A stretch of 64,000 bases of DNA from Wenyingzhuangia sp. 2_MG-2023 (GTDB lineage: Bacteria > Bacteroidota > Bacteroidia > Flavobacteriales > Flavobacteriaceae): assembly GCF_030548295.1 (NCBI RefSeq), contig NZ_JAUOSB010000002.1, positions 250,001 through 314,000 of the forward strand, written 5' to 3'. Below are positions 53,102 to 62,657 of the stretch, piece after piece (the first letter of the stretch is position 1; every line of letters begins with the position of its first letter). Made by a program: the position numbers and the translations under genes. Under the pieces are notes generated by a model that was not told the origin of the DNA, did not search any database, and saw only the letters and a program-made list of their open reading frames with translations.

Positions 53102-53146
53102 ACCCATTATTTGTTATATCTTTATTTTTTTTAAAGAATTAACAAC

Positions 53147-53989
53147 ATGAAAAAACTACTTTTTGCCCTATCTTTTATTCTATTAACTGCTTGTTCTGGA
53201 GACGATCTTCCTAAAGATTATACCGAAGATAATGAAAACGAAATGTTGACATACATTGCTGATAACAATCTAAATGCAGAAAAAAGTGATACCGGAATTT
53301 ACTATGTAATTGATGAAGAAGGAACAGGAGATTTTCCTATCTCCTCAGATATTGTCAAAGTAAATTACACAGGTTATTTTACTAATGGAACTATTTTTAC
53401 CCAAAGTGCTGACAATGGAACTCAATTGACTTTACAAAAAATTTTATTGGGGCTGGCTTATGGAATTCCACAATTTAAAACAGGAGGTTCTGGAAAAATC
53501 ATCATTCCCTCAAAATTAGCTTATGGTAATTCCGATTACGGTAGCATTCCTGGAGGATCTGTACTTATTTTTGATATTGAATTACTTGCTATTTATAATG
53601 ATATTGATACCGCTAACGATGCAGAAATTGTAGATTATCTTGCTGAAAATGACTTAACAGATACTGCCGTTAAAACTGATTCCGGATTATATTACATTAT
53701 TGAAGGTGACGGAACGGGTGAATCCCCAACAAGCTCAGACAATGTTACAGTAGCCTATAAAGGGTATTATACCAACGGAACAATTTTCGATCAAAGCAGT
53801 GTTTCTGGTGTTAGTTTTAATTTACAAAGTGTAATTAAAGGATGGACAGAAGGAATTCCTTACTTTAAAACTGGTGGCTCTGGTAAACTATTGGTTCCTT
53901 CAAGTTTAGGATATGGTTCAGATGATTATAGTACAATTCCTGGAGGTTCTGTACTTGTTTTTGATATCAATCTTATCTCTATAGACTAA
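53147..53989 (+). CDS. Tandem FKBP-type prolyl isomerase lipoprotein, 280 aa
   Basis: A lipobox (LLTACSGDDL) precedes two FKBP domains, about residues 50-145 and 175-280. Each has VKVNYTGYFTNGTIF or VTVAYKGYYTNGTIFDQS, then the GGSGK(I/L) and P(S/G)GGSVL(I/V)FDI(E/N)L motif. The domains are about 50% alike, showing internal duplication. It works in the envelope on protein folding. FKBP active-site residues in both copies look largely intact. Confidence 0.88.
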   Translation: MKKLLFALSFILLTACSGDDLPKDYTEDNENEMLTYIADNNLNAEKSDTGIYYVIDEEGTGDFPISSDIVKVNYTGYFTNGTIFTQSADNGTQLTLQKILLGLAYGIPQFKTGGSGKIIIPSKLAYGNSDYGSIPGGSVLIFDIELLAIYNDIDTANDAEIVDYLAENDLTDTAVKTDSGLYYIIEGDGTGESPTSSDNVTVAYKGYYTNGTIFDQSSVSGVSFNLQSVIKGWTEGIPYFKTGGSGKLLVPSSLGYGSDDYSTIPGGSVLVFDINLISID

Positions 53990-54020
53990 CTACAAACCTA
54001 TTTTGGTTTCTAAAAAATAC

Positions 54021-54060
54021 AAACCCATATATTTTGATAGTTATCAAAATATATGGGTTT
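54021..54060 (+). terminator. Terminator after the FKBP gene
   Basis: AAACCCATATATTTTGATA and TATCAAAATATATGGGTTT form a perfect 19-bp stem with a two-base loop. Confidence 0.85.
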
Positions 54061-54111
54061 TACTTTGTAAGTGAATTTAAAAAACAAAGACTATTTTTTA
54101 AAATTTATGCA

Positions 54112-54204
54112 ATGACTCGTAAACAAAAGACTGTAATTTTTCTCATCTCTCTTATCAATTTGTATATTATGATAACACAAATTATTTATGGATACCAGCA
54201 TTGA
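54112..54204 (+). CDS. Possible 30-aa membrane peptide
   Basis: A short frame reading MTRKQKTVIFLISLINLYIM and ending in IIYGYQH: a basic start then one hydrophobic helix. It lies between a terminator and the YfiT-like gene. It could be a real small membrane protein or chance. Confidence 0.25.
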   Translation: MTRKQKTVIFLISLINLYIMITQIIYGYQH

Positions 54205-54250
54205 TCCTATATGTTTTATTTATATTTAGGCAGGTAAACATTACTATAGT

Positions 54251-54790
54251 ATGACTTTAGAGCATTTAAAATTTCCAATTGGTGAATGTACAGATTGCAA
54301 ATCACCTTCTTCAGAACAATTGACACTGTGGTTACAAGACATTGAAATTTTTCCAAGTTTGGTGACAAAAATCACCCAAAACTTAACCGTTGAAGAATTA
54401 AATTGGAAATATCGTCCAAAAGGTTGGACGATCAAACAAGTAGTTCACCATTGTGCCGATAGCCATATGAATAGCTTTATTCGTTTCAAACTAGCGCTCA
54501 CAGAAGAAACTCCTGACATTCGTCCTTATTACGAAGACAAATGGGCAGAACTTGCCGATGCTGTAGATAATGATATTTCACCTTCTTTAGCACTACTCAC
54601 TGCTTTGCATCGCAAATGGATCTGTTTGTTAAAAAGTTTGTCTCAAGATAAGTTGCAACTAGAATTTGTACACCCTGAACACGGCAAAAAATTCTCTTTG
54701 GCAGAAAATATTGGTATCTATGCCTGGCATTGTAACCATCATTTAGCCCACATTAAAAATGCGATTCAGTTCAAAGGAAAATACAATTAA
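54251..54790 (+). CDS. YfiT/DinB-family putative metal-dependent enzyme, 179 aa
   Basis: The DinB four-helix fold with metal-binding histidines at HHCADSHMNSFIR and WHCNHHLAHIKNA; KWAELADAVDNDIS lies between. The first histidine lies in YRPKGWTIKQVVHHCADSH, the YfiT signature. YfiT relatives are thiol or bacillithiol S-transferases or metal-dependent hydrolases. Substrate unknown. Its stop overlaps that of convergent yjbQ by four bases. Confidence 0.85.
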   Translation: MTLEHLKFPIGECTDCKSPSSEQLTLWLQDIEIFPSLVTKITQNLTVEELNWKYRPKGWTIKQVVHHCADSHMNSFIRFKLALTEETPDIRPYYEDKWAELADAVDNDISPSLALLTALHRKWICLLKSLSQDKLQLEFVHPEHGKKFSLAENIGIYAWHCNHHLAHIKNAIQFKGKYN

Positions 54791-55215
54791 ACGAATACTC
54801 CAAATGCAGTAATCACAACATTTCTAGCTCCACCATAATTACGATGTTCTCCCAAATAAATTCCTTGCCAAATTCCTAAATTCAACTTTCCATTAGAAAT
54901 AGGAATGGTTATAGAGCTTCCTAACATAGATGCTTTTATATGTGCAGGCATGTCATCACTTCCTTCATAATCGTGCATATAGTAAGGCATATCTTCCGGA
55001 ATCATTTTATTAATATGTGTTTCAAAATCTAATCTTACCGTAGGATCTGCATTTTCGTTAATAGTTAAACTTGCTGATGTATGTTTGATAAATACTTGTA
55101 GCTGTCCTATCTTTAGTTTTTTTAGTTCTGGAATAGCTGAAAGGATTTCATTTGTAATTAAATGATATCCTCTTTTTTTGGGAGCTAGCTGAATTTCTTT
55201 TTGATAAAACTGCAT
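54787..55215 (-). CDS. YjbQ family (UPF0047) protein
   Basis: I start at the Met at 55,215 (MQFYQKEIQLAPKKRGYHL); an extension upstream lacks similarity. The motifs LQVFIKHTSASLTINENADP and NGKLNLGIWQGIYLGEHRN followed by GGARNVVITAFG match the secondary thiamine-phosphate synthase YjbQ family. True role in this organism is uncertain. Confidence 0.88.
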   Translation of the reverse strand: MQFYQKEIQLAPKKRGYHLITNEILSAIPELKKLKIGQLQVFIKHTSASLTINENADPTVRLDFETHINKMIPEDMPYYMHDYEGSDDMPAHIKASMLGSSITIPISNGKLNLGIWQGIYLGEHRNYGGARNVVITAFGVFV

Positions 55216-55288
55216 AATTTTTTTTCTAACACTAAAATAAAAAAGTCTCAGAGCTAAAACATCAAAAAGACACTTTAAAACATAAAAA

Positions 55289-55312
55289 ACCTCTACAAAA
55301 AAATGTAGAGGT
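55289..55312 (-). terminator. Terminator of the 321-aa lipoprotein gene
   Basis: ACCTCTACA and TGTAGAGGT flank a six-base loop; a T-run follows on the minus strand. Confidence 0.75.
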
Positions 55313-55339
55313 AAAATCAATAAATAGCTTTCCTTTTTC

Positions 55340-56305
55340 TTACTTATGTTCTTCTATGATTACACCAAAACCTGTAATTTTTGTAATGTTTATTTTTTGA
55401 AACAATCCATTTCTATATCCTGTATCGTCTGCATCTATAGTACTTGTTCTTTCTTCCAACCTTAACAAATACTCTCCATCCTCTGTAATGATCTCATTTA
55501 ATTTACTAGCTGTAAACTTGTAAGAATAAGTTCCCGATCCAGATCCATTTGAACCATTTGAGGAGATATAATCTATTTTATTAGCATCTAAATCATAAAT
55601 TCCCAATACCACTCCAACTCCATTAAGAAAGTTTGTTACACTAGGTCTTACTCTAAATTCTGTGTGGCTATTTAAATTAAGTTCTGTCAAAACTGTCCAA
55701 TTATCATAATTTTCTATTTGTGTACCGCTTAAAAAATTTGTTGCATCAGAATCAATTACATAAGTTTCATAGGCTACACTTTCAGATTGTAAATCATCCG
55801 AAGATGTGACTGTTAATTCGGTAGCACTTTCTTTTTCAATAATAACAGCAATATAATCATCTACTTCTAAATCTAAGTCTGAAATATCCGCTTCTAAATT
55901 AACCCTTGTTTCTTCTGTAGTATTACCTACGGGAACCGACACAGATGCCAATTCTTCACCTCCTTTTTTTCCCTCTTCTACTTTAATTTCATCTCCAGAA
56001 TTTTCAGCAGTTAAGTCTAAGGTATATTCATTTTCTAAATACCTTCCTGTTAATTTTAATTCATAAGTATAGTTTTCATTGTATCCTTCTACTTGAATTA
56101 CAGGAGTATTTTTAAAATCATACACTGCTCTATTTAAACTAGCTGTTTTTGATGTATAATTTTCAAAATTGGCACTTTGAATACTTACTGGTTCTAACGT
56201 AGCAGTATCTTCTGTATCTTCTTTTGAACAACTTACAGTTATTAAACACGTAACAAATAACAACAAAAACAATGATGCTCTTGATAAATAATGGGTCTTT
56301 TTCAT
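55340..56305 (-). CDS. Lipoprotein of unknown function, 321 aa
   Basis: A lipobox (ITVSCSKEDT) after a signal peptide, then beta-rich domains: YNENYTYELKLTGRYLENEY (residues 75-115) and a late domain (TDLNLNSHTEFRVRPSVTN outline). It is most like surface proteins that bind or display; no catalytic motif is seen. It ends before its own terminator. It is the downstream neighbour of the LytTR/kinase locus and may be a target. Confidence 0.7.
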   Translation of the reverse strand: MKKTHYLSRASLFLLLFVTCLITVSCSKEDTEDTATLEPVSIQSANFENYTSKTASLNRAVYDFKNTPVIQVEGYNENYTYELKLTGRYLENEYTLDLTAENSGDEIKVEEGKKGGEELASVSVPVGNTTEETRVNLEADISDLDLEVDDYIAVIIEKESATELTVTSSDDLQSESVAYETYVIDSDATNFLSGTQIENYDNWTVLTELNLNSHTEFRVRPSVTNFLNGVGVVLGIYDLDANKIDYISSNGSNGSGSGTYSYKFTASKLNEIITEDGEYLLRLEERTSTIDADDTGYRNGLFQKINITKITGFGVIIEEHK

Positions 56306-56402
56306 TTTTAATAATTTTTATTTGACCCAAAAATGAAACTTTTATCAACATTTACTTTTACATAGTTTCCGAACTACAAATTATTCTTTCCCAATCTATT
56401 TT

Positions 56403-57140
56403 TTAAGGATTTAAATAAGACTCTGTTTGTTCTTTGTATGTTTTTCCTACAGGAATTTCCTTCCCATGAATCATCAAACTTCTTTCCGCTTTAGAATAAA
56501 TTGTCACCATGTCTAAATTGACAACCCAAGACCTATGAATTCGTTTTATTTTTTCACTTTCAAACAACAATTCTTCGTAATAACTTAGTTTTTTAGATGC
56601 TGTATATTTTTTTTCTCCTGTAGTATAAACATGGCTATACATTCTATCTGCTTCTATGTATAAAATATCATCAATATCAATAATTACATAATCACTCTTA
56701 TATGGAATAGAAATTTTGGATAATTTCTTTTTGTTGATGGACAACGTACTTAATCTTTTTTGAAAACTGATCAAACCTAAGGTATTTTCAATTTTTTTGG
56801 ATACTTCCAAAAGTCTATCAATATCTATAGGTTTTAACAAATAATCCAACGCTGAAACTTCAAAAGCTTTTACTGCATATTGATCGTAAGCTGTAATAAA
56901 CACAATTTGAAAATCAATTTCATCAAACTCTTTTAACAATTGAAATCCGTTCTTTTGTGGCATTTCTATGTCTAAAAATACCACATCAGGTTTTTTATTC
57001 TTTATGCTAAGTACTGCTTCATTAACATTGCAACAAGTATCTATGATACAAATATCTGGACAAAAATTTTGAATTAAATAACTTAAGTTTTCCCTAGCAC
57101 TCAACTCATCATCTACGATAATGGCTTTGTTTTTTTTCAT
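56403..57140 (-). CDS. LytTR response regulator, 245 aa
   Basis: Receiver with Asp57 in VVFLDIEMPQKNGFQLL and lysine in DYLLKPIDID, then a LytTR domain (EADRMYSHVYTTGEKKYTA, KIKRIHRSWVVNLDMVTI). It overlaps the stop of the kinase before it by one base, giving TAATG. Two sensor kinases precede it in the same operon. Confidence 0.92.
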   Translation of the reverse strand: MKKNKAIIVDDELSARENLSYLIQNFCPDICIIDTCCNVNEAVLSIKNKKPDVVFLDIEMPQKNGFQLLKEFDEIDFQIVFITAYDQYAVKAFEVSALDYLLKPIDIDRLLEVSKKIENTLGLISFQKRLSTLSINKKKLSKISIPYKSDYVIIDIDDILYIEADRMYSHVYTTGEKKYTASKKLSYYEELLFESEKIKRIHRSWVVNLDMVTIYSKAERSLMIHGKEIPVGKTYKEQTESYLNP

Positions 57141-58363
57141 TATTTAGTTTGTGGTATTTGTATCAAACATCTTGTTTTATTATCTAGCAACGAATATTCA
57201 AAATGAATATTTATTTTATAATACTCCTTTAACAACTCTAAATGCTGCTTTATATTTTCTACAGAAAAAGTGGGCTGTTCTTTTAAAGAATCTTTAGAAT
57301 CATCTAAAAACAATTCCTCTAAATAAACTCCATTGTCTAAAATAGTACAGGTGATAAAATTATTATTTTGATGAAATTGAATGTTAATTTCTTTGATTCC
57401 CTCTGTTTTATGAAACATTCTATGCAAAGCATTTTCTACAAAAGGCTGAACAATCATAGATGGAATTTTAACATGATGAGCAACATCTACTTTCTCTAAC
57501 TTATATGTTAAGGAGTTTTTAAATCTTAATTTTTCCAGCTCTAAATACCTTTGTAACAAAAAGAATTCATCTTCAAAAAACACATACGTTTTCTCGCTCA
57601 TTTTTAAATTATCTCTAATCACTGCAGAAAATTTAGAGAGATACGTATAAGTATCCATGGTATTGCCTTTAATCACCAAGTTCTGTACGGAATTCATAGT
57701 GTTAAACATAAAATGAGGATTCATTCTACCCCTTAAAAGTTTTAACTGTAAATTAGCTAGTTCATTCTTTTTAGTTTCTTCTAGTTTTAAATAAGTTGCT
57801 CTTAATTCTTTCTCATTATCTGTGTTAATTTTTTTAAAATAATTCACCAATAAATAAACACAGGTAAACAGTCCAAATACAGCAAATGGATCTAATTTAT
57901 TTACGACAGATGCTGGATACACAACAATTACATAGTAAGGAATAAAAAAAAGAAACAAGCTAAACAATGTAACAAAAGCTGGAATGGTATTTTTATTAAA
58001 AAGCGTTAATGCTATTCCTGGTACAAACACATAGTAATATTCGCTATAAGCCTCTGGTAGCAAAACTGTTGAAAACATAAAAATGGTAAACAAAACAATC
58101 CCTAACCACAGAGATGTTGCCAAATAATATTTATGATGTTTGTTTAAGATTAAAATAACCGCCATAAACAACAACAAGACCAAATAACTCAACATTATTT
58201 TTGATGTAATAATCCCGGTAATAGTATCTCCTATAGGCATAATTACTACAAAGTGAAGTGTTATCAGCACGTAAATGTTTAATAATTTTATCTTTTTATT
58301 CTCTAAAGAAGAGTAGTTTGATTGCTGTCCTACTCCTAAAAAAGCATGATATATATTTTTCAA
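57140..58363 (-). CDS. LytS-type sensor kinase, degenerate ATPase, 407 aa
   Basis: Several membrane segments, a coiled coil and a His_kinase domain with the phospho-acceptor in GRMNPHFMFNTMNSVQN. In the ATPase the N-box reads ENALHRMF instead of ENAIKHG, and the glycine after DNG-V is lost (DNGVYLEELF). So ATP binding is doubtful. It shares overall layout with the next kinase and is likely its pseudo-kinase paralogue. Confidence 0.85.
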   Translation of the reverse strand: MKNIYHAFLGVGQQSNYSSLENKKIKLLNIYVLITLHFVVIMPIGDTITGIITSKIMLSYLVLLLFMAVILILNKHHKYYLATSLWLGIVLFTIFMFSTVLLPEAYSEYYYVFVPGIALTLFNKNTIPAFVTLFSLFLFFIPYYVIVVYPASVVNKLDPFAVFGLFTCVYLLVNYFKKINTDNEKELRATYLKLEETKKNELANLQLKLLRGRMNPHFMFNTMNSVQNLVIKGNTMDTYTYLSKFSAVIRDNLKMSEKTYVFFEDEFFLLQRYLELEKLRFKNSLTYKLEKVDVAHHVKIPSMIVQPFVENALHRMFHKTEGIKEINIQFHQNNNFITCTILDNGVYLEELFLDDSKDSLKEQPTFSVENIKQHLELLKEYYKINIHFEYSLLDNKTRCLIQIPQTK

Positions 58364-58374
58364 AATAACAAGTT

Positions 58375-59634
58375 TTAATATGAATAGTTGTCTTTTACAT
58401 ACGGAATTTTAACCTCTACTTTGGTTCCTACATCTGTTGGCAAATATTTAAATCCAATATCTGTTTTGTAAAAATCTGTTAAAAAAACAAGTCTTTCTTC
58501 AATAGCTTTTGTAGAAAAAGAAGCTTGTTTATCATCATTCTGTTCGTTTATTATTTCAGATGCTACAACACCTACTCCATTGTCTACAATTACACACACC
58601 AATACCTCTTCTTCTAGTTTAAAAAACACTTCTAGCTTTTTAACTCCATTTATTTTATGTAGCAATCCGTGTTTGATGGAGTTTTCTATAAAAGGTTGAA
58701 TAATCATGGCTGGAATTTTAACCGTTTCCATGTTTTCTACTTCAAATAACTGATACTCAAAATCATCTTTAAACCTCAATTTTTCTAATTCTAAATATTT
58801 TTTTAATAATGACAACTCTTCTTCAAAGAAAACAAAACTTTTTTCGCTCATGTTTAAGTTCTCACGTATCATTAAAGAAAACTTAGTTAAGTAATTATAA
58901 GCTTCATTCTTATCTCCTTTCAACACCAAACTTTGAATAGAATTCATAGCGTTAAACATAAAGTGAGGATTCATTTGTGCTTTTAAAGATTTCAATTGCA
59001 AATGTGCCAATTCACTCTTTTTTGTTTCTTCTAATTTTTGATAGGCAACTGCTAATTTCTTTTCATTTTCGATGTTATTTTTTTTAAAGTAATTCACTAA
59101 AAAAAAGAGACTTAAAAAAACACCTAATATTGCTGGAACCTCCATTCTCTCAACATAATCTACTGGATACACCACAATAAAAAAATACGGAGTTAAAAAC
59201 AACACAAAACATAAAAAAACAATCACCCAAGGAATGGTGTTTTTAGTATACAAGGAAAGTGCAATACCTGGAATAAGCAGATAATAATATTCCATATACA
59301 TACCCGGAAGTATATATATAGAAAAACAAAAAAAGTTTAAGAAAGCGGTAAAAATCCATAAAAACCTAGCAACTTTAAAAAAAGCATACCTGTTTAATAC
59401 AATCACTATAATTAAACTCGTAAACGTTGTTAATTGAGCTATTGTAGAATTGATAACGACCGAATCTACATCTTTTGTTAAATAGTCTGATAATGGAAAC
59501 AAAATTGTAAAATGCATCCAAATTAATGCATATGTATTTAACAGCTGTATTCTTTTATTTTGTTCGCTAGAATAATTAGAATTCACCCCTAACCTAATGA
59601 TTTTACTATACTTAGATTCAATCACAATCATCAA
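58375..59634 (-). CDS. LytS-type sensor kinase, 419 aa
   Basis: Same layout as the 407-residue protein: membrane segments, coiled coil, His in KAQMNPHFMFNAMNSIQS, an intact N-box (ENSIKHGLLHKI) and G1 (VDNGVGVVASE). The G2 glycine box is weak (FSTKAIEERLVFL), so activity is likely but not certain. It is first in the operon of two kinases and a LytTR regulator. Confidence 0.88.
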   Translation of the reverse strand: MMIVIESKYSKIIRLGVNSNYSSEQNKRIQLLNTYALIWMHFTILFPLSDYLTKDVDSVVINSTIAQLTTFTSLIIVIVLNRYAFFKVARFLWIFTAFLNFFCFSIYILPGMYMEYYYLLIPGIALSLYTKNTIPWVIVFLCFVLFLTPYFFIVVYPVDYVERMEVPAILGVFLSLFFLVNYFKKNNIENEKKLAVAYQKLEETKKSELAHLQLKSLKAQMNPHFMFNAMNSIQSLVLKGDKNEAYNYLTKFSLMIRENLNMSEKSFVFFEEELSLLKKYLELEKLRFKDDFEYQLFEVENMETVKIPAMIIQPFIENSIKHGLLHKINGVKKLEVFFKLEEEVLVCVIVDNGVGVVASEIINEQNDDKQASFSTKAIEERLVFLTDFYKTDIGFKYLPTDVGTKVEVKIPYVKDNYSY

Positions 59635-59734
59635 TTTAATTTCAATCTAAAAAGATACGTCTTCTCTTTTTAAATTGCATTATATATTTCCCAAAGACTC
59701 TATAATGTTTCCTAACATACTTTTTAAAACAACA

Positions 59735-59764
59735 AAAACCGTTTCAGTTTCCTGAAACGGTTTT
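59735..59764 (-). terminator. dnaK terminator
   Basis: AAAACCGTTTCAG and CTGAAACGGTTTT around a four-base loop, with a T-run on the minus strand. Confidence 0.85.
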
Positions 59765-59795
59765 CTAATATTCAACTTAATCTAAAACTTTCGTC

Positions 59796-61691
59796 TTATT
59801 TTACTTCTTCAAAATCAACATCTTCTACAGCATCATCTTGTTCAGCATTTGCTGTTGGTTCTGCTTGTTGAGCTCCAGCAGCTTCACCTTGAGCAGCCGC
59901 TTGAAATTCTGCAGCAGCACCTTGTAATGCAGTATTTAATTTTTCGATAGCAGGATCAATTCCTTCTACATTTTTAGCAGCATAAGCAGCTTTCAATTCT
60001 GTCAAAGCAGCATCGATAGGAGCTTTTTTGTCTTCTGGTAATTTTCCTTCTACCTCTTTCAATTGATTCTCTGTTTGAAAAATCATTTGATCTGCAGTGT
60101 TCAATTTCTCAGCAGTTTCTTTTGCTTTTGCATCTGATTCAGCATTTGCTTCAGCATCTGCTTTCATTCTAGCAATTTCTTCTTCTGACAATCCTGAAGA
60201 AGCTTCAATCTTAATTTCTTGAGATTTGTTTGTTGCTTTGTCTAATGCAGAAACTTTGATAATTCCGTTAGCATCAATATCAAAAGTTACTTCAATCTGA
60301 GGTGCTCCTCTTTGTGCTGGTGGAATGTCAGTCAATTGGAAACGACCAATTGTTTTGTTATCTGCAGCCATTGCTCTTTCACCTTGTAATACGTGAATAT
60401 CTACAGATGGTTGGTTATCTACAGCTGTAGAGAATACTTGAGATTTTTTAGTTGGAATGGTTGTATTCGCTTCAATTAATTTTGTGAATACATTCCCCAT
60501 AGTTTCAATACCTAAAGACAAAGGTGTAACGTCTAACAACAATACATCTTTAACATCTCCAGCTAAAACTCCACCTTGAATAGCAGCACCAATTGCTACA
60601 ACCTCATCAGGATTCACTCCTTTGTTAGGCTCTTTTCCAAAAAACGCTTTTACTCTTTCTTGAATTACAGGAATACGAGTAGATCCACCTACTAAAATTA
60701 CCTCATCAATATCAGAAATATCTAAATCAGCATCTTGTAATGCTTTTTTAACAGGCTCCATAGAACGATTTACCAAGTCTGCTGCCAATTGTTCAAATTT
60801 AGCACGAGACAATGTTTTTACCAAGTGCTTAGGACCAGAAGCCGTAGCAGTTACATATGGTAAGTTGATTTCTGTTTGAGCAGAAGAAGACAATTCAACT
60901 TTTGCTTTTTCAGCAGCTTCTTTCAAACGTTGTAAAGCCATTGGGTCTTTACGTAAATCTATTTGTTCAGCAGCGTTAAATTCATCTGCTAACCAGTCAA
61001 TAATTACTTCATCAAAGTTATCTCCTCCTAAGTGAGTATCTCCGTTGGTAGACAATACTTCAAAAACTCCGTCTCCAATTTCTAAGATAGAAATATCAAA
61101 TGTACCTCCTCCTAAATCGTACACAGCAATCTTTTGATCAGATCCTTTTTTATCAATACCGTATGCCAATGCAGCAGCAGTAGGCTCGTTGATGATACGT
61201 TGTACTTTTAAACCTGCAATTTCTCCAGCTTCTTTTGTAGCTTGACGTTGTGCATCGTTAAAATATGCAGGAACTGTAATTACAGCCTCTGTTACTGCTT
61301 GACCTAAATAGTCTTCAGCAGTTTTTTTCATTTTTTGCAATGTCATTGCAGAAATTTCTTGTGGCGTATACAAACGTCCGTCAATATCAATACGTGGTGT
61401 ATCGTTATCTCCTTTTACTACAGCATAAGGTACTCTTGCTACCTCATCTGTACATTCAGAAAACTTGTTTCCCATAAAACGTTTTACAGAAGCAACCGTT
61501 TTAGTTGGGTTGGTTACCGCTTGTCTTTTTGCAGGATCTCCTACTTTACGCTCTCCTCCTTCTACAAAAGCAACAATAGAAGGTGTTGTTCTTTTTCCTT
61601 CAGCATTAGGAATTACAACTGGGTCGTTTCCTTCCATTACAGAAACACATGAGTTTGTAGTTCCTAAGTCAATTCCAATAATCTTACTCAT
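59796..61691 (-). CDS. dnaK: Molecular chaperone DnaK
   Basis: Full-length Hsp70, 631 residues: [56 protein letters not shown] and [18 protein letters not shown] in the ATPase; [20 protein letters not shown] in the substrate domain; a glutamine/alanine-rich lid and an acidic end ([12 protein letters not shown]). No grpE or dnaJ is next to it. Confidence 0.98.
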   Translation of the reverse strand: MSKIIGIDLGTTNSCVSVMEGNDPVVIPNAEGKRTTPSIVAFVEGGERKVGDPAKRQAVTNPTKTVASVKRFMGNKFSECTDEVARVPYAVVKGDNDTPRIDIDGRLYTPQEISAMTLQKMKKTAEDYLGQAVTEAVITVPAYFNDAQRQATKEAGEIAGLKVQRIINEPTAAALAYGIDKKGSDQKIAVYDLGGGTFDISILEIGDGVFEVLSTNGDTHLGGDNFDEVIIDWLADEFNAAEQIDLRKDPMALQRLKEAAEKAKVELSSSAQTEINLPYVTATASGPKHLVKTLSRAKFEQLAADLVNRSMEPVKKALQDADLDISDIDEVILVGGSTRIPVIQERVKAFFGKEPNKGVNPDEVVAIGAAIQGGVLAGDVKDVLLLDVTPLSLGIETMGNVFTKLIEANTTIPTKKSQVFSTAVDNQPSVDIHVLQGERAMAADNKTIGRFQLTDIPPAQRGAPQIEVTFDIDANGIIKVSALDKATNKSQEIKIEASSGLSEEEIARMKADAEANAESDAKAKETAEKLNTADQMIFQTENQLKEVEGKLPEDKKAPIDAALTELKAAYAAKNVEGIDPAIEKLNTALQGAAAEFQAAAQGEAAGAQQAEPTANAEQDDAVEDVDFEEVK

Positions 61692-61778
61692 AATGATATA
61701 TTTTATTTAATAAGGTTGTTAATTCATTTTTACAATTTGAATTAGTCAATATGCATGCCATGTGTAGTTATTTCATAA

Positions 61779-61800
61779 ATTGTCACAAATATATGACAAT
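61779..61800 (-). promoter_or_regulatory. Palindrome over the dnaK promoter
   Basis: ATTGTCA (61,779-61,785) and TGACAAT (61,794-61,800) are a perfect inverted repeat with eight bases between them. Those eight, read on the minus strand, are TATATTTG, a full -7 consensus about 95 bases before dnaK. A further TGACA copy lies at 61,802-61,806. It is not the CIRCE sequence. Confidence 0.55.
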
Positions 61801-61831
61801 ATGACAGCAACCCTTATCTTAAAATAATAAA

Positions 61832-62467
61832 TCAGAATGTTTCGTAGTAATAATTCATTTTCTTTTCTTCAACCTTTTCTTGTTGAATTTTGAAGTATGC
61901 ATCTTCTGATTCTAATACTTGTAAAAAATATAGATCATTAGAAAAGCAACTCAAGACAATATTCACATCTTTTTCTATATAAAATGCATGATTGTATTTT
62001 GCTCTAAACCCATACTCTCTATCGGTTAGCGTAAAATCATACTTTAATTCAAGTGTGTTTATTATTTCGTCTAAATTAGGAAGTACTACATTTATATAAA
62101 AAAGTTTTTTTTCATGAAAATGAAATTCAACCTTAGCTTTATGTCTTCCAAACATTCGTTTGTAATAAAATACCTCAACTTTGTTTTTTTTGGATACTTG
62201 TAAAATGGTTTTTGGAATCCCCAACACATGCAATAACTCTTTTCTCGAAATTCCTAACTCTACATTTGATAATGATATGTTTCTATCTGACACATTGCTA
62301 TTGGAAATCTTATTAATCCTATCAACAACTGGAATATATGATCTTATTGTAGGATATTTTTCATTGAGTAAATCTCTGTAATTTTGAACATCAATACATT
62401 TTTTTAAAGAACATTTCACACAACTTTTAAATCTAAAAAACGAACGGTATAGAATAAATCTAATCAT
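61832..62467 (-). CDS. Unknown protein, paralogue of the 208-aa neighbour, 211 aa
   Basis: The core LGISRKELLHVLGIPKTILQ, then VEVFYYKRMFGRHKAKVEFH and KKLFYINVVLPNLDEI, has a BamE/SmpA-like pattern (helix, G.P, strands). It lacks a lipobox and begins with basic, Cys-bearing sequence (RFKSCVKCSLKKC). The C-terminus repeats glutamate and lysine. The family is not recognised. It matches the protein at 62,658-63,284 in order and spacing of motifs. Confidence 0.6.
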   Translation of the reverse strand: MIRFILYRSFFRFKSCVKCSLKKCIDVQNYRDLLNEKYPTIRSYIPVVDRINKISNSNVSDRNISLSNVELGISRKELLHVLGIPKTILQVSKKNKVEVFYYKRMFGRHKAKVEFHFHEKKLFYINVVLPNLDEIINTLELKYDFTLTDREYGFRAKYNHAFYIEKDVNIVLSCFSNDLYFLQVLESEDAYFKIQQEKVEEKKMNYYYETF

Positions 62468-62657
62468 AATTTTGGGGTATTAATTGGGGTTAAAGTATAG
62501 CAACTTACCCAAAGATACCCTTGCCTTCTCCTTTTCTAATTGATCAAAAATCAAACTTAAGTTGTTTTTAATCAACTTTTTGAATATTCTTTATTGATCT
62601 GTTGAAAAAAATAAAGGTTGTAAAATTCCCTATATGGACCATGAATTTATTAAAAGA

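Noticed and set aside
61335-61710. Two plus-strand frames in dnaK
   Set aside because: Antisense shadows of dnaK with biased composition.
61779-61800. CIRCE element for HrcA
   Set aside because: The palindrome differs fully from the TTAGCACTC-type CIRCE.
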